Below, piece after piece: positions 24,789 through 32,549 of a DNA stretch of 64,000 nucleotides. This DNA comes from Streptosporangiaceae bacterium NEAU-GS5. GTDB lineage: Bacteria; Actinomycetota; Actinomycetes; Streptosporangiales; Streptosporangiaceae. Each line of letters begins with the position of its first letter. Position 1 is the first letter of the stretch. The notes below the pieces were generated by a model. That model worked only from the letters and a program-made list of their open reading frames with translations, was not told where the DNA came from and searched no databases. The stretch lies in assembly GCA_017592665.1 (NCBI GenBank), contig JAGFNW010000008.1, positions 62,001-126,000 of the forward strand. Reading direction: 5' to 3'. A program made the position numbers and the translations under genes.

Positions 24789-25504
24789 GGGAAACTCACC
24801 TCGCCGGCCCCGCTGGCAGCGAGAACGTCCAGCCACATCAGCTTGATCTGCGGGGCGCGGCTGGGATCTCGGCCGACGAGCAGGTTGAACCCACGAACCG
24901 TGATCGTCGGCTTGTCGCGGAACACCGGCAGCTGGTTCGCGGCCCGAAGGTCACGCACCTTGGCCGCGCGGACATCGGCCTTCGAGTAGTCGCCCTTGTC
25001 GAGCCGGAGCGGGTCGACATTGTTCATCAGGTCGCTGTAAATGACGATGTGACTACCGGCCAGCCTTTGCGGGCCTGCCTGCATGGTGTCGGCGAGCGCA
25101 CGAAGAGATCCCAGGATGTCCGAACCCGTGCTGCCGTCGTGACAGGCCCGCAGCCACTGGGCGGACGCGTTGAGCTGACCGAGGCGGAGCCGCCGGATCT
25201 GCTCAGCACGGCGCGGGCTCGAGTTGGGGTTCTCCAGTTTCGTCGGCACCAGGGCGACCGGTGGCCGCTGGCATGAGGTCCCCTGCGACCGCCCTGTGAT
25301 CGCGGCGAAGCCCATCCAGTCGCAGCTCTGCGTGGCGAAGGGAACCAGGGATTCGTCGATGAATCTCTTGGTCTCCTCATGCGTGGCGAAACTCGTGGTG
25401 TCTACAGCGGTGCCGCATTTGGCCAGCGTCTGGGGACAGTCGAAGCAGCAACCCGCTGCTTGCAGCGCCAGCGAAACCGCCACGATATGGATCCATCGGG
25501 GCAT
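24785..25504 (-). CDS. Lipoprotein with a vWA-like core, conflict-operon component
   Basis: A 239-residue protein. The signal peptide ends in a lipobox LQAAGC (Cys19). The mature part has several Cys residues. The segment LAGSHIVIYSDLMNNVDPLRL resembles the first strand and metal-site loop of vWA-like domains (DLMNN in place of DxSxS), and the C-terminal KPTITVRGFNLLVGRDPSRAPQIKLMWLDVLAASGA fits the alpha/beta core of that fold. The call as vWA-like is tentative. It would sit on the outer face of the membrane, coupled by ATGA to the multi-pass membrane protein, so the two may form one membrane complex. Confidence 0.65.
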   Translation of the reverse strand: MPRWIHIVAVSLALQAAGCCFDCPQTLAKCGTAVDTTSFATHEETKRFIDESLVPFATQSCDWMGFAAITGRSQGTSCQRPPVALVPTKLENPNSSPRRAEQIRRLRLGQLNASAQWLRACHDGSTGSDILGSLRALADTMQAGPQRLAGSHIVIYSDLMNNVDPLRLDKGDYSKADVRAAKVRDLRAANQLPVFRDKPTITVRGFNLLVGRDPSRAPQIKLMWLDVLAASGAGEVSFP

Positions 25505-25528
25505 GACAACCTCCTCGATTCCGCGATG

Positions 25529-26284
25529 TCAGTAGGGGCGGCGGTAGAGCGCGAGGAACACGCGCCAGAGCTCACGGAGCATGGCGAGGTCGACGCTGAA
25601 CGGCGGGAGGCCGGCCCTGCCCTCGGGAGGCAGGTCCGGAGACGGCGGCCGCCACGTCGCCCGGACGCGCTCGCGCCGAGGATGCCGCTGGTTGAAGCCA
25701 TGGAGGTACGCCGCGACCAAGGCCTCGGCGTGCTCCAGCACGGCGCCGGCCCGCGTCAGGAAGTCACGATGCGCATGTCGCCGTTCGACATCGGCACGGT
25801 TGATCCAGCCGACCAGCTCCGGCACGTCGTGACGGATCTTCTCGTCATCAGCGATGATCTTGCGACGGTCGATCTGGACGCGTTCCAGTTCGACGCCCCA
25901 CTTGTCGCGGCCCGTGGATGCCGGGCCTGGACCGGGCGGCGGCAGGGCCTGGTGCAGCCTCCTGAGCCGTTCCTCGATCTCACGCAGCCTGCGGTCGAGC
26001 TCCAACTTGCGGTTGAGCAGGTTCTCCACCGCGATGTACTTCTCGGCGGCCGTCGCATCGAGCACGCTCACGCGTTCGTCGCGATCGGTGATGAGCGCGC
26101 GCAGGTCTTCATGGGCTTGGGCGAGAATCGCGGCCAGCCCGCGCGGCGCAAGCAGCGGTGCACGATCGGCCACGTCGACATACTGTGGATCCCGGCCGTC
26201 GGCCTCCCCCAGCGTCACAGCCGAGGACAGGTCGATCCGGTCGTTCTCCCCATCGACTTGCCGGAAACGATTACTTCTGTACAC
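25529..26284 (-). CDS. Uncharacterised helical protein of the CHAT operon, N-terminus uncertain
   Basis: A 251-residue soluble protein. Residues of about 60-115 form a coiled coil (VENLLNRKLELDRRLREIEERLRRLHQ), and helices with HRDFLTRAGAVLEHAEALVAAYLHGFNQRHP follow. No known domain is recognised. The GTG at 26284 has no ribosome-binding site. An overlapping frame from ATG 26319 (MTEAPVAAEFEMCTEVIVSG) reads protein-like up to a GGGG run at 26248-26251, where a one-base change would join it to this frame, so the annotated start may hide a frameshift. The gene lies between the first CHAT gene and the lipoprotein gene in a tightly packed operon. Confidence 0.65.
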   Translation of the reverse strand: MYRSNRFRQVDGENDRIDLSSAVTLGEADGRDPQYVDVADRAPLLAPRGLAAILAQAHEDLRALITDRDERVSVLDATAAEKYIAVENLLNRKLELDRRLREIEERLRRLHQALPPPGPGPASTGRDKWGVELERVQIDRRKIIADDEKIRHDVPELVGWINRADVERRHAHRDFLTRAGAVLEHAEALVAAYLHGFNQRHPRRERVRATWRPPSPDLPPEGRAGLPPFSVDLAMLRELWRVFLALYRRPY

Positions 26285-26362
26285 ATTTCAAATTCGGCCG
26301 CCACCGGCGCTTCCGTCATAAGCCGCCCGCCGCTTACGATCTGCTTCCGAAGTGCTGCCAGA

Positions 26363-29272
26363 TCATGGACCGGAGTGCACGTGCGCGGCCCACGCCACGG
26401 GAGACTCGGGGACCAGATCACGCAACTCGCGGATGGCACGGTTGACCGCATTCGCCGTACCGGCCAGGCCGTCTTCGCCGGCGATGCGCCGGTGCGTCTC
26501 GGCGGTGAGGTCGACCGCGGTGAGGTCGGGGACCTCCCAAAGAGTGGCGATCACCTGCCGATAGCCGGCCAGCTGGAACGCCGATCCCAGATGGATGACC
26601 TCGTCTGCCAGGTCGAGCCCTGATTGAAAGGTCGAGCACGCGGACAGGACCGCGAGTTCGGCCCGCTCGTGCCGGAGCGCGACCGCTTCGGCCACGGCGA
26701 GGGCCCCGTCGTGCAACAGGAGATGGCCGGCCCAGGGATTGTCGAGATCGCTCATCGCGTGGCAGGCGAAATGCACCCGGCGGTGTTCGCCGAGCGCCGC
26801 TGTGACCGCTGCGCGGGTGGCCTGTTCGTTCTGAAGGACGGTGACCCCGTCCAGCAGTTCGCTCAGGATCTCCGCCTCGTCAGCCGCTCCGGAAAGCGAG
26901 GACTGACCCGGCGTTTGCGGCATGGCGACCACGAGCATCGACCCGGCCTCGTCATCCGACGGCGCGGGCCCTCTCGCGTGCCTCAGCGTCCTGATCGTGG
27001 GCGCGTACGAAGAGATCACCCGATCGATGACCGTACGAGGATGCCGATCGTTCCTGGTTTCGTGATAACCAGCGGCGTGCAGTGGCAGAAACGACAGGAA
27101 GCCGGATGGGCACCACCAGATCCTCTGATCCGAGGCGTCTCCCCGCAACTGCTCGACCACCCCAAGATGATGGAGGACAGGCCCGGCGACGGCGTCCCAC
27201 AACTCGCCGAGCAGCGCGGTCAACCGCTCATTGGGGTGCCTCGAACCAAGGCAGGCGTGCAGTTCCGCCGCCATCACGCGTGCCGTGTGCGGGCTCAGGA
27301 GGGGCAGCGGAACACTCGTCACGCCGTTCTCCTGGACGACGATCGCGTCTGATCCGTACGTGCTCGAGTTGACCAGGACGATGGCCCCCTCGGCGGCGGC
27401 GCGCGTCAGGTCTTCTATGGACGGCGGCCGTAAGAAGTCCTTCAGCCCCGCAACGGCCCGGATCTCCGTCATCAACTGATCCCAGCGCGCGAGCAGCCGC
27501 CGGCGGAACTCCGTCGTGGTCATCATGTCGGGCGAGGCACCGGGAAGCGGGCCACTGCCCACGCGTTCGATCGACTCCCGCAGCCGATGAAATCGCTCTG
27601 CCAGCTCGCGCGGGACGCTCTCCAGCAGCCTGACGTCGGGGCGGGTGTCCATCGCCTGGGCAAGCAGCACACCACGCCCTTGTTCGAGAAGCACGGCCGC
27701 CTGACCCGGGGCTCCGGCCCGGAGGGCACAGGCCGCCGCGTCCGCGGCCAGGCCACGCAGGTCGCGCAGTTGCCGCTCCTGGTCACTCCTGCCGAGGCCG
27801 CGAGGAACGGCCTGTTCGAGCTGACTGATCGCGATCACGAATTGCTCGACCGCCGATTCCCAGTCGGCCGCGTCGGCGGCGAGTCGTCCCGCATTGATCG
27901 CTGCGCGTGCCCTGTTACGCGGCGCTGCGAGTGGGTGCGCGGCGACTCGCCGGAAAGCCGCCGCCGCCTCGTCCGCAGCTCGCGGATCCCCCATCTCCCT
28001 GGCCATCAGCAGCGCCATGCCCAGATTGAACAGACTTGACGCGATCACGGGATCGTCGTCCGAGCAGAGGTCGACCGCGGCGCGCAGATGCCGCAGCGCC
28101 TCCCGCAGATCCCTCCCCGACGTCGGCGAAAGTCCGTTGACCTCGACCCTCGCCATCAGCAATTGGGCGTGGACATGGAGCGCGGCCCGGCGTTCGGCCG
28201 TCGTGGCCGCCAGCCGGACCGCGGATCGCGCCTCGGCGAGCGCCCGCTCCAGGTCGTACATCTCACGCGTGCGCAGGTGCCTGTGGCGGAGAGCGATGGC
28301 GAGGTTGTTCGCCACCACGAATTCCTCCGACGACTCCGGACGTGTGGAGAGCAGCAGATCGATCGCCTCATCGAGCATGGCTGAATCACCGCCGACGATG
28401 GCGCACACCGCGAGGCAACCGCCCAAGTTCGCCACCAGCCCGCCATATCGCTGATGATCCGTGGGAACCTTGGCCACCGCGCGGCGGTGAATCGCGAGAG
28501 CGTCCTGCAGGGCGTCCTGATCGCCGAACTCATCGAACAGTTCGTGAACCGCGCTTGCGAGCGCGGGTAACACGTACGCGTAGTAATCGAGATCGTCGTC
28601 GGGGATATCCGCCACCGCCTCGCGCAAAAGCACGCGCGCCTCGTCGAGCAGCGCGATCCGGCCGGTCTGGCGATATTCCAGCAACAGGTCGATCGCCCTG
28701 TTGGCCATCCCCTTCGCGTAGCCGGAATCGCGTGCGGGTCTCTCCCCGGGCTCATCAGCGGGTGCGGAATGGCGCAGCACGGCCACCGCCTCGTCGTCGT
28801 CATCCTGCACGATCAGATGGCGCCCGAGTTCCCGCCAGACATCCGTCCACGGCCCCTCGGACCTGAGTGCCGCGCGCAGCATTGAACTGGCCCGATTGGC
28901 GCCTGGGTCCGGCGGCTCGTCGCGCAGCGTGACCAGAAATTCGCGGAGCGGACGAGGAATGGCCCGGGGGCGGATGGCCAGCAGTGGGCCGAAGAACATG
29001 CTCGCGGACTGCAGGTGGTCCGCGTCTTTCATGTCCCCGTTGTCTTCCGAGTCCTTCTTGGTCGCGGTGAACCTGAAGAAGTGCAACTGGCCGGCGGCGG
29101 TCAGCGTGCGTCGATCACCTGTCAGATCAGGCGACGCCTCGATCATGGCGGCCGCTTCCCGGGTCGCCTGCGGATCCAGAATCAAGGCCTGGTCGGACGG
29201 ACGGGGCCGGCGCCGGAAAAGGATCCTGGCCATGTACGTGAGCAGGCGGATCTCGAGGGGGGATCTTTTCAT
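26363..29272 (-). CDS. TPR-CHAT protease
   Basis: A 969-residue protein starting at ATG 29272, four bases after the stop of the gene before it. The N-terminal 40 residues are basic and hydrophobic. TPR-like helical repeats fill about 100-600 (for example ALASAVHELFDEFGDQDALQDALAIHRRAV and LREALRHLRAAVDLCSDDDP). The CHAT domain fills about 700-969, with GFLSFLPLHAAGYH, catalytic His in RRVHFACHAMSDLDNPWAGHL and Cys in LAVLSACSTFQSGLDLADEVIHLGSAFQLAG, then VIATLWEVPDL. All CHAT marks are intact, unlike the broken start of the second CHAT gene in this operon. It is a probable effector protease in a conflict or programmed-death system. Confidence 0.88.
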   Translation of the reverse strand: MKRSPLEIRLLTYMARILFRRRPRPSDQALILDPQATREAAAMIEASPDLTGDRRTLTAAGQLHFFRFTATKKDSEDNGDMKDADHLQSASMFFGPLLAIRPRAIPRPLREFLVTLRDEPPDPGANRASSMLRAALRSEGPWTDVWRELGRHLIVQDDDDEAVAVLRHSAPADEPGERPARDSGYAKGMANRAIDLLLEYRQTGRIALLDEARVLLREAVADIPDDDLDYYAYVLPALASAVHELFDEFGDQDALQDALAIHRRAVAKVPTDHQRYGGLVANLGGCLAVCAIVGGDSAMLDEAIDLLLSTRPESSEEFVVANNLAIALRHRHLRTREMYDLERALAEARSAVRLAATTAERRAALHVHAQLLMARVEVNGLSPTSGRDLREALRHLRAAVDLCSDDDPVIASSLFNLGMALLMAREMGDPRAADEAAAAFRRVAAHPLAAPRNRARAAINAGRLAADAADWESAVEQFVIAISQLEQAVPRGLGRSDQERQLRDLRGLAADAAACALRAGAPGQAAVLLEQGRGVLLAQAMDTRPDVRLLESVPRELAERFHRLRESIERVGSGPLPGASPDMMTTTEFRRRLLARWDQLMTEIRAVAGLKDFLRPPSIEDLTRAAAEGAIVLVNSSTYGSDAIVVQENGVTSVPLPLLSPHTARVMAAELHACLGSRHPNERLTALLGELWDAVAGPVLHHLGVVEQLRGDASDQRIWWCPSGFLSFLPLHAAGYHETRNDRHPRTVIDRVISSYAPTIRTLRHARGPAPSDDEAGSMLVVAMPQTPGQSSLSGAADEAEILSELLDGVTVLQNEQATRAAVTAALGEHRRVHFACHAMSDLDNPWAGHLLLHDGALAVAEAVALRHERAELAVLSACSTFQSGLDLADEVIHLGSAFQLAGYRQVIATLWEVPDLTAVDLTAETHRRIAGEDGLAGTANAVNRAIRELRDLVPESPVAWAAHVHSGP

Positions 29273-29276
29273 CTCG

Positions 29277-30047
29277 CTACTCGCCGGCCAGCCGACGATA
29301 TCTGGCGAGAAAAGCACGCGCTTCCGCCCACCGCGCGGCGCCGGCTCCGTCGTTCTGCGCCACGGCGTCCTCCTGCGCTTTGGCCATGATCCGGTCGACC
29401 TCCGGGGCCTGCAGTTGAGGGTGGGCCGCCAGCACACGGCCCCGCTCGACCACGGTCTCCGCCCGGTAGAACGCGTTGACCCAGTCGAGCACCTGCTTGA
29501 ACTCACCGGCGATTCCACGCGCGGTCTCCGCTATTTCTTCCTCCGTGTCGGCGTACTCCTCGGCGCTTTTGAAGCACCGGGCGAGCGCCTCGTCCACATT
29601 CTGCCAGGATCCCCCGACCAGGACTTTCTGAATGACATCGAGCAGCAGCCGATGAGCTGCGGCCGTGTCGCCGGCAAGGGCCTTTGAGGCACCGGTAGTC
29701 CGGCGGCCCACCATGCACAATCCGAGCACTCCCGCCGACGCCGGGATCATCTTCGAGCCGGCCGCCAACATGATCGCCGCGCGTATCGCAAGAGCACACG
29801 TCCTTGTCAGGGGTGTGCCGTTCCACCGATCGTGACGGGGCGGCTCCGGGTCCTGCTCGTCGTCAGGACCCGGCTCGGGAAAGTGCAGCCAGATCCTCGC
29901 CCATTCGGCCTTGGCGTCGACCCGGCTGAGCATGACGAAGACCCGGAGGGTCGTCATCGGGTGGTCCTGATCGCATTCTCCCGCAGCGCGATCCAAGACG
30001 TCCTGCGCGGTCATGGTAAATGACTTTCGCATTCTGTCGAGATCCAT
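29277..30047 (-). CDS. Uncharacterised helical protein, first gene of the double-CHAT operon
   Basis: A 256-residue, mainly alpha-helical protein without signal peptide. Two moderately hydrophobic stretches (TRTCALAIRAAIMLAAGSKMIPASAGVLGLCMV) could be a membrane hairpin or a buried core. The rest is acidic and helical (SAEEYADTEEEIAETARGI, AEVDRIMAKAQEDAV-like). No family is recognised. The start at 30047 is the longest choice; a second Met 11 codons later is possible, and neither has an ideal ribosome-binding site. It is the leading gene of the CHAT operon and divergent from the CATASP/CATRA pair, so the 267-base gap between them must hold both promoters. Confidence 0.65.
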   Translation of the reverse strand: MDLDRMRKSFTMTAQDVLDRAAGECDQDHPMTTLRVFVMLSRVDAKAEWARIWLHFPEPGPDDEQDPEPPRHDRWNGTPLTRTCALAIRAAIMLAAGSKMIPASAGVLGLCMVGRRTTGASKALAGDTAAAHRLLLDVIQKVLVGGSWQNVDEALARCFKSAEEYADTEEEIAETARGIAGEFKQVLDWVNAFYRAETVVERGRVLAAHPQLQAPEVDRIMAKAQEDAVAQNDGAGAARWAEARAFLARYRRLAGE

Positions 30048-30314
30048 CGGCCTCCACCGCCTCCGCCAGAAGGAGCGCTACCAATATGGACGCATTCAGC
30101 ATGAATCCCGTTGCCATACTCCGCCACCCCATTTGCTATGATTGCCGCGCATGTGGCGGTGCTTGCGGAAACGCGTTCTCGAATTGTGCCGGGCGCTCCG
30201 CGGGCGGGCCTGAGCTGCGCATGGTCATTTCGCCGGATCAGCCGTCCCAGATCCGTCTTCCGGATGTGACGCGGGTTCGTGGAAACGCTCGACGCGAAAC
30301 GGAAAGGGTTCCGC

Positions 30315-30629
30315 ATGAAACCGCGCATGGCACCGCGACTTCGAGACGAGGCCGTCGCCACCCTCCGGCAGGCCACCGCCTGGCGGCTGCCCCCGGCGCG
30401 CTGGGACAAGGCCGCGGCCATCCTGGAGGCGCTCTCCATCGCCCTCGGCGCCGGCGACGCCGCGGAGTTCCAGTCCGCGATCATCGAGCTCGAGCTGGCC
30501 GGCCCCACGCGGATCACCCGGATCGGCGCCGCGCCGGAGGACCTGGAGCCCATTCCTCCCCCCATGCACGAACGGCTCAACCACCTCATCCACCAGCTGA
30601 CCGACGGCGGCGAGGAGAAGGACGGGTGA
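30315..30629 (+). CDS. CATRA-associated small protein (CATASP-like), copy 2
   Basis: A 104-residue protein; ATG 30315 has AAAGGG six bases upstream. The sequence LPPARWDKAAAILEAL, FQSAIIELELAGPTRITRIG and PPPMHERLNHLIHQL lines up along its length with the protein at 15746-16063. It directly precedes a CATRA-type protein and its TGA overlaps that gene's GTG, the arrangement expected of a CATRA-associated small protein. Its likely job is to hold the CATRA effector in check or link it to a sensor; no direct proof is known to me. Confidence 0.75.
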   Translation: MKPRMAPRLRDEAVATLRQATAWRLPPARWDKAAAILEALSIALGAGDAAEFQSAIIELELAGPTRITRIGAAPEDLEPIPPPMHERLNHLIHQLTDGGEEKDG

Positions 30630-32278
30630 TCCACGACCAGCAGTTCGTCGCGCATATCTACGTGCCCGCCGAAGGGCCGGACGCGGCCGCCGCCCACCTC
30701 GCCCTCGGCGACATCTGGCGCGGCTGCCGCTTTCTGTTCGACATGGCCGATCCCATCCCCGGCGTCGGCGTGCCCGACGTCTTTCCCCAGGCCGCCGACA
30801 TTCCTGGGGAAGGCGAGGTCATACTGGCCGCGCAGGAGCGCCCGCACGCCGACTGCCAAGCTGTGCTCCGCCACCATCACGACGTGCTCAACCTCTCCGT
30901 CGCGCTCGCGCCGCCCGAGGCGGGCGCGCCGTTGGACGGCGAGTGGTCGTGGTGGCGTACGTTCGACCGGCAATGGCAGGGCCTCGTCGCTGGCCACGCG
31001 GCGCACTTCGTCGGCGAGGCGCGCCTTTATCTGACGCGCGTCGACGACCCCGGTGGGGCCTACGACGAGGTGCGGGGCCTGCTGCCGGACGAGCCGAGTG
31101 TGCCGACCTGGCGGCGCGGCGTCACGATGGAAGGCGGCGCGCTGGCGCTGTGGGAGTGCGGCAGCGAGGCCGACGATCGCCCGCTCCGGCGGTTCGTCCT
31201 CGCGATCGAGCCCGACCACGACGCGGCGGCCAGCCGATTGGTCTGGTCCGACGGCCGTCCGCAGATCCCAACGCTGGGGCGCTACCTGCTCCATTCGGCC
31301 AAAATGCGCTACGAACTCCGGGTGTGGCAGCGGGACGGCCAGGCCCGGCTCCTCACCCGGACGATCGACGATCTGAGCGCCCGGGTGCGCCGGCTCGACC
31401 CGACCGCCGAGCCCGAATTGCTGGCGCTGAAGCGGCACGAGGCGCTGCTCCTGCGCGGGGACCTGAGCGTGCTGCGGCGTGCGGTGGAGTACGCGACGGA
31501 CAACATGGGCCGGTCGCTCGATCTGACGGATCTGCTCACGCCAGGCGGCCCGTTCGCCGACGACACGCAGCTGGCCGCCTCCCTGCTCGAACGCCTCGAC
31601 GACGAGGTGGCCGACCTCGGCCTGCTCACCGACCGGGCCGAGGTCGCCGCCGGCCTCACCCGGGAAACAAGCACCAAAGGCGCCGCCAAACGTGCCGCCG
31701 AGCAGGTCGGCGAGCGGGTCCGCGAGGCCCCGGCGCCGGCCGACGCGCGGGATGTCTTCGTCGTGTACGGCCGAGACGAACAGGCGCGCCAGGCCGTCTT
31801 CGAATTGCTGCGCGCCTATGGGCTGCGGCCGCTGGAGTGGGAGGAGCTCGTCAGACGTACGGGCAAGAGCGCCCCCTCCCTCAACGAGGTCGTCGCCCAC
31901 ACCATGCCGCTGGCCCAGGCCGTCGTGGTGGTGTTGACGCCGGAGAACATCGTCAGGCTCCATCCGGATCTGTACGCCGCGGACGAGCCGGCCGACGAGA
32001 CGGGGAACACGCTTCAGGCCCGGCCCAACGTTCTGATCGAACTGGGCATGGCGCTGGCCATCCACCCGAAGCGCACCACCCTGCTGCTCATCGGCCACCA
32101 CCGGCTTGCCACCGATCTTGGCGGGGTCAACTACGTGTCCGCGAACGGTTCGTCCCAGTTCCGGAGCAAGCTCGCCAGCCGCCTCACGCTGGCCGGATGT
32201 CCGGTCGATCTGCACAATCAGGATTGGCTGTCCGCCGGAGACTTCGCCGGTCTCGTCGCACGCACGCGCACTCCGTGA
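30626..32278 (+). CDS. CATRA-domain protein with C-terminal TIR-like (CAP12/Pycsar-type) effector domain
   Basis: A 550-residue protein starting with GTG 30626, coupled to the small protein. Residues of about 1-240 fit the alpha/beta CATRA N-terminal domain (QQFVAHIYVPAEGPDAAAAHLALGDIWRGC, ARLYLTRVDD, YELRVWQRDG) and 245-345 a helical CATRA C-terminal part. Residues of about 375-525 are a TIR-like domain of the kind in Pycsar and CAP12 effectors: ARDVFVVYGRDEQARQAVFELLRAYGL, AQAVVVVLTPENI, and ARPNVLIELGMALA with Glu472 as the likely catalytic residue. Such domains hydrolyse NAD. The protein is likely a cell-suicide effector or signal generator. CATRA assignment is from motif memory; the TIR-like call is firm. 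Confidence 0.82.
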   Translation: MIHDQQFVAHIYVPAEGPDAAAAHLALGDIWRGCRFLFDMADPIPGVGVPDVFPQAADIPGEGEVILAAQERPHADCQAVLRHHHDVLNLSVALAPPEAGAPLDGEWSWWRTFDRQWQGLVAGHAAHFVGEARLYLTRVDDPGGAYDEVRGLLPDEPSVPTWRRGVTMEGGALALWECGSEADDRPLRRFVLAIEPDHDAAASRLVWSDGRPQIPTLGRYLLHSAKMRYELRVWQRDGQARLLTRTIDDLSARVRRLDPTAEPELLALKRHEALLLRGDLSVLRRAVEYATDNMGRSLDLTDLLTPGGPFADDTQLAASLLERLDDEVADLGLLTDRAEVAAGLTRETSTKGAAKRAAEQVGERVREAPAPADARDVFVVYGRDEQARQAVFELLRAYGLRPLEWEELVRRTGKSAPSLNEVVAHTMPLAQAVVVVLTPENIVRLHPDLYAADEPADETGNTLQARPNVLIELGMALAIHPKRTTLLLIGHHRLATDLGGVNYVSANGSSQFRSKLASRLTLAGCPVDLHNQDWLSAGDFAGLVARTRTP

Positions 32279-32549
32279 ACCCCCAGGCCGTCTCGCTGAG
32301 CGGTTGCCCGCGTGCGAGCACGACGTCGATGGGCACGTCGCAGACCGCCGTCCGATCCCCTCGACGACAGTCGCCGGCTGCGCGAGCAGCACATCTTTTG
32401 GCCTGGCCAGGCGCTGCGGACCGGGCGCCGCGGTTCGGCCGACACTCGGCCGAGATCGAGGAAGGCCGGCCCAACTCGCTTGCGAGGTCCGGCAGGTTCC
32501 GGTCAACCGGTAGCCCACCGCGATCCACATGAGACGGCCGTCATCCGGA
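32279..32549. other. 271-base gap between convergent genes
   Basis: The gap lies between the stop of the CATRA/TIR gene and the stop of the GTPase gene. Frames crossing it lack start signals and look like non-coding G/C-rich sequence. Some short inverted repeats (GGCCTGGCCAGGC near 32400) could act as terminators, but none is strong. Confidence 0.5.
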
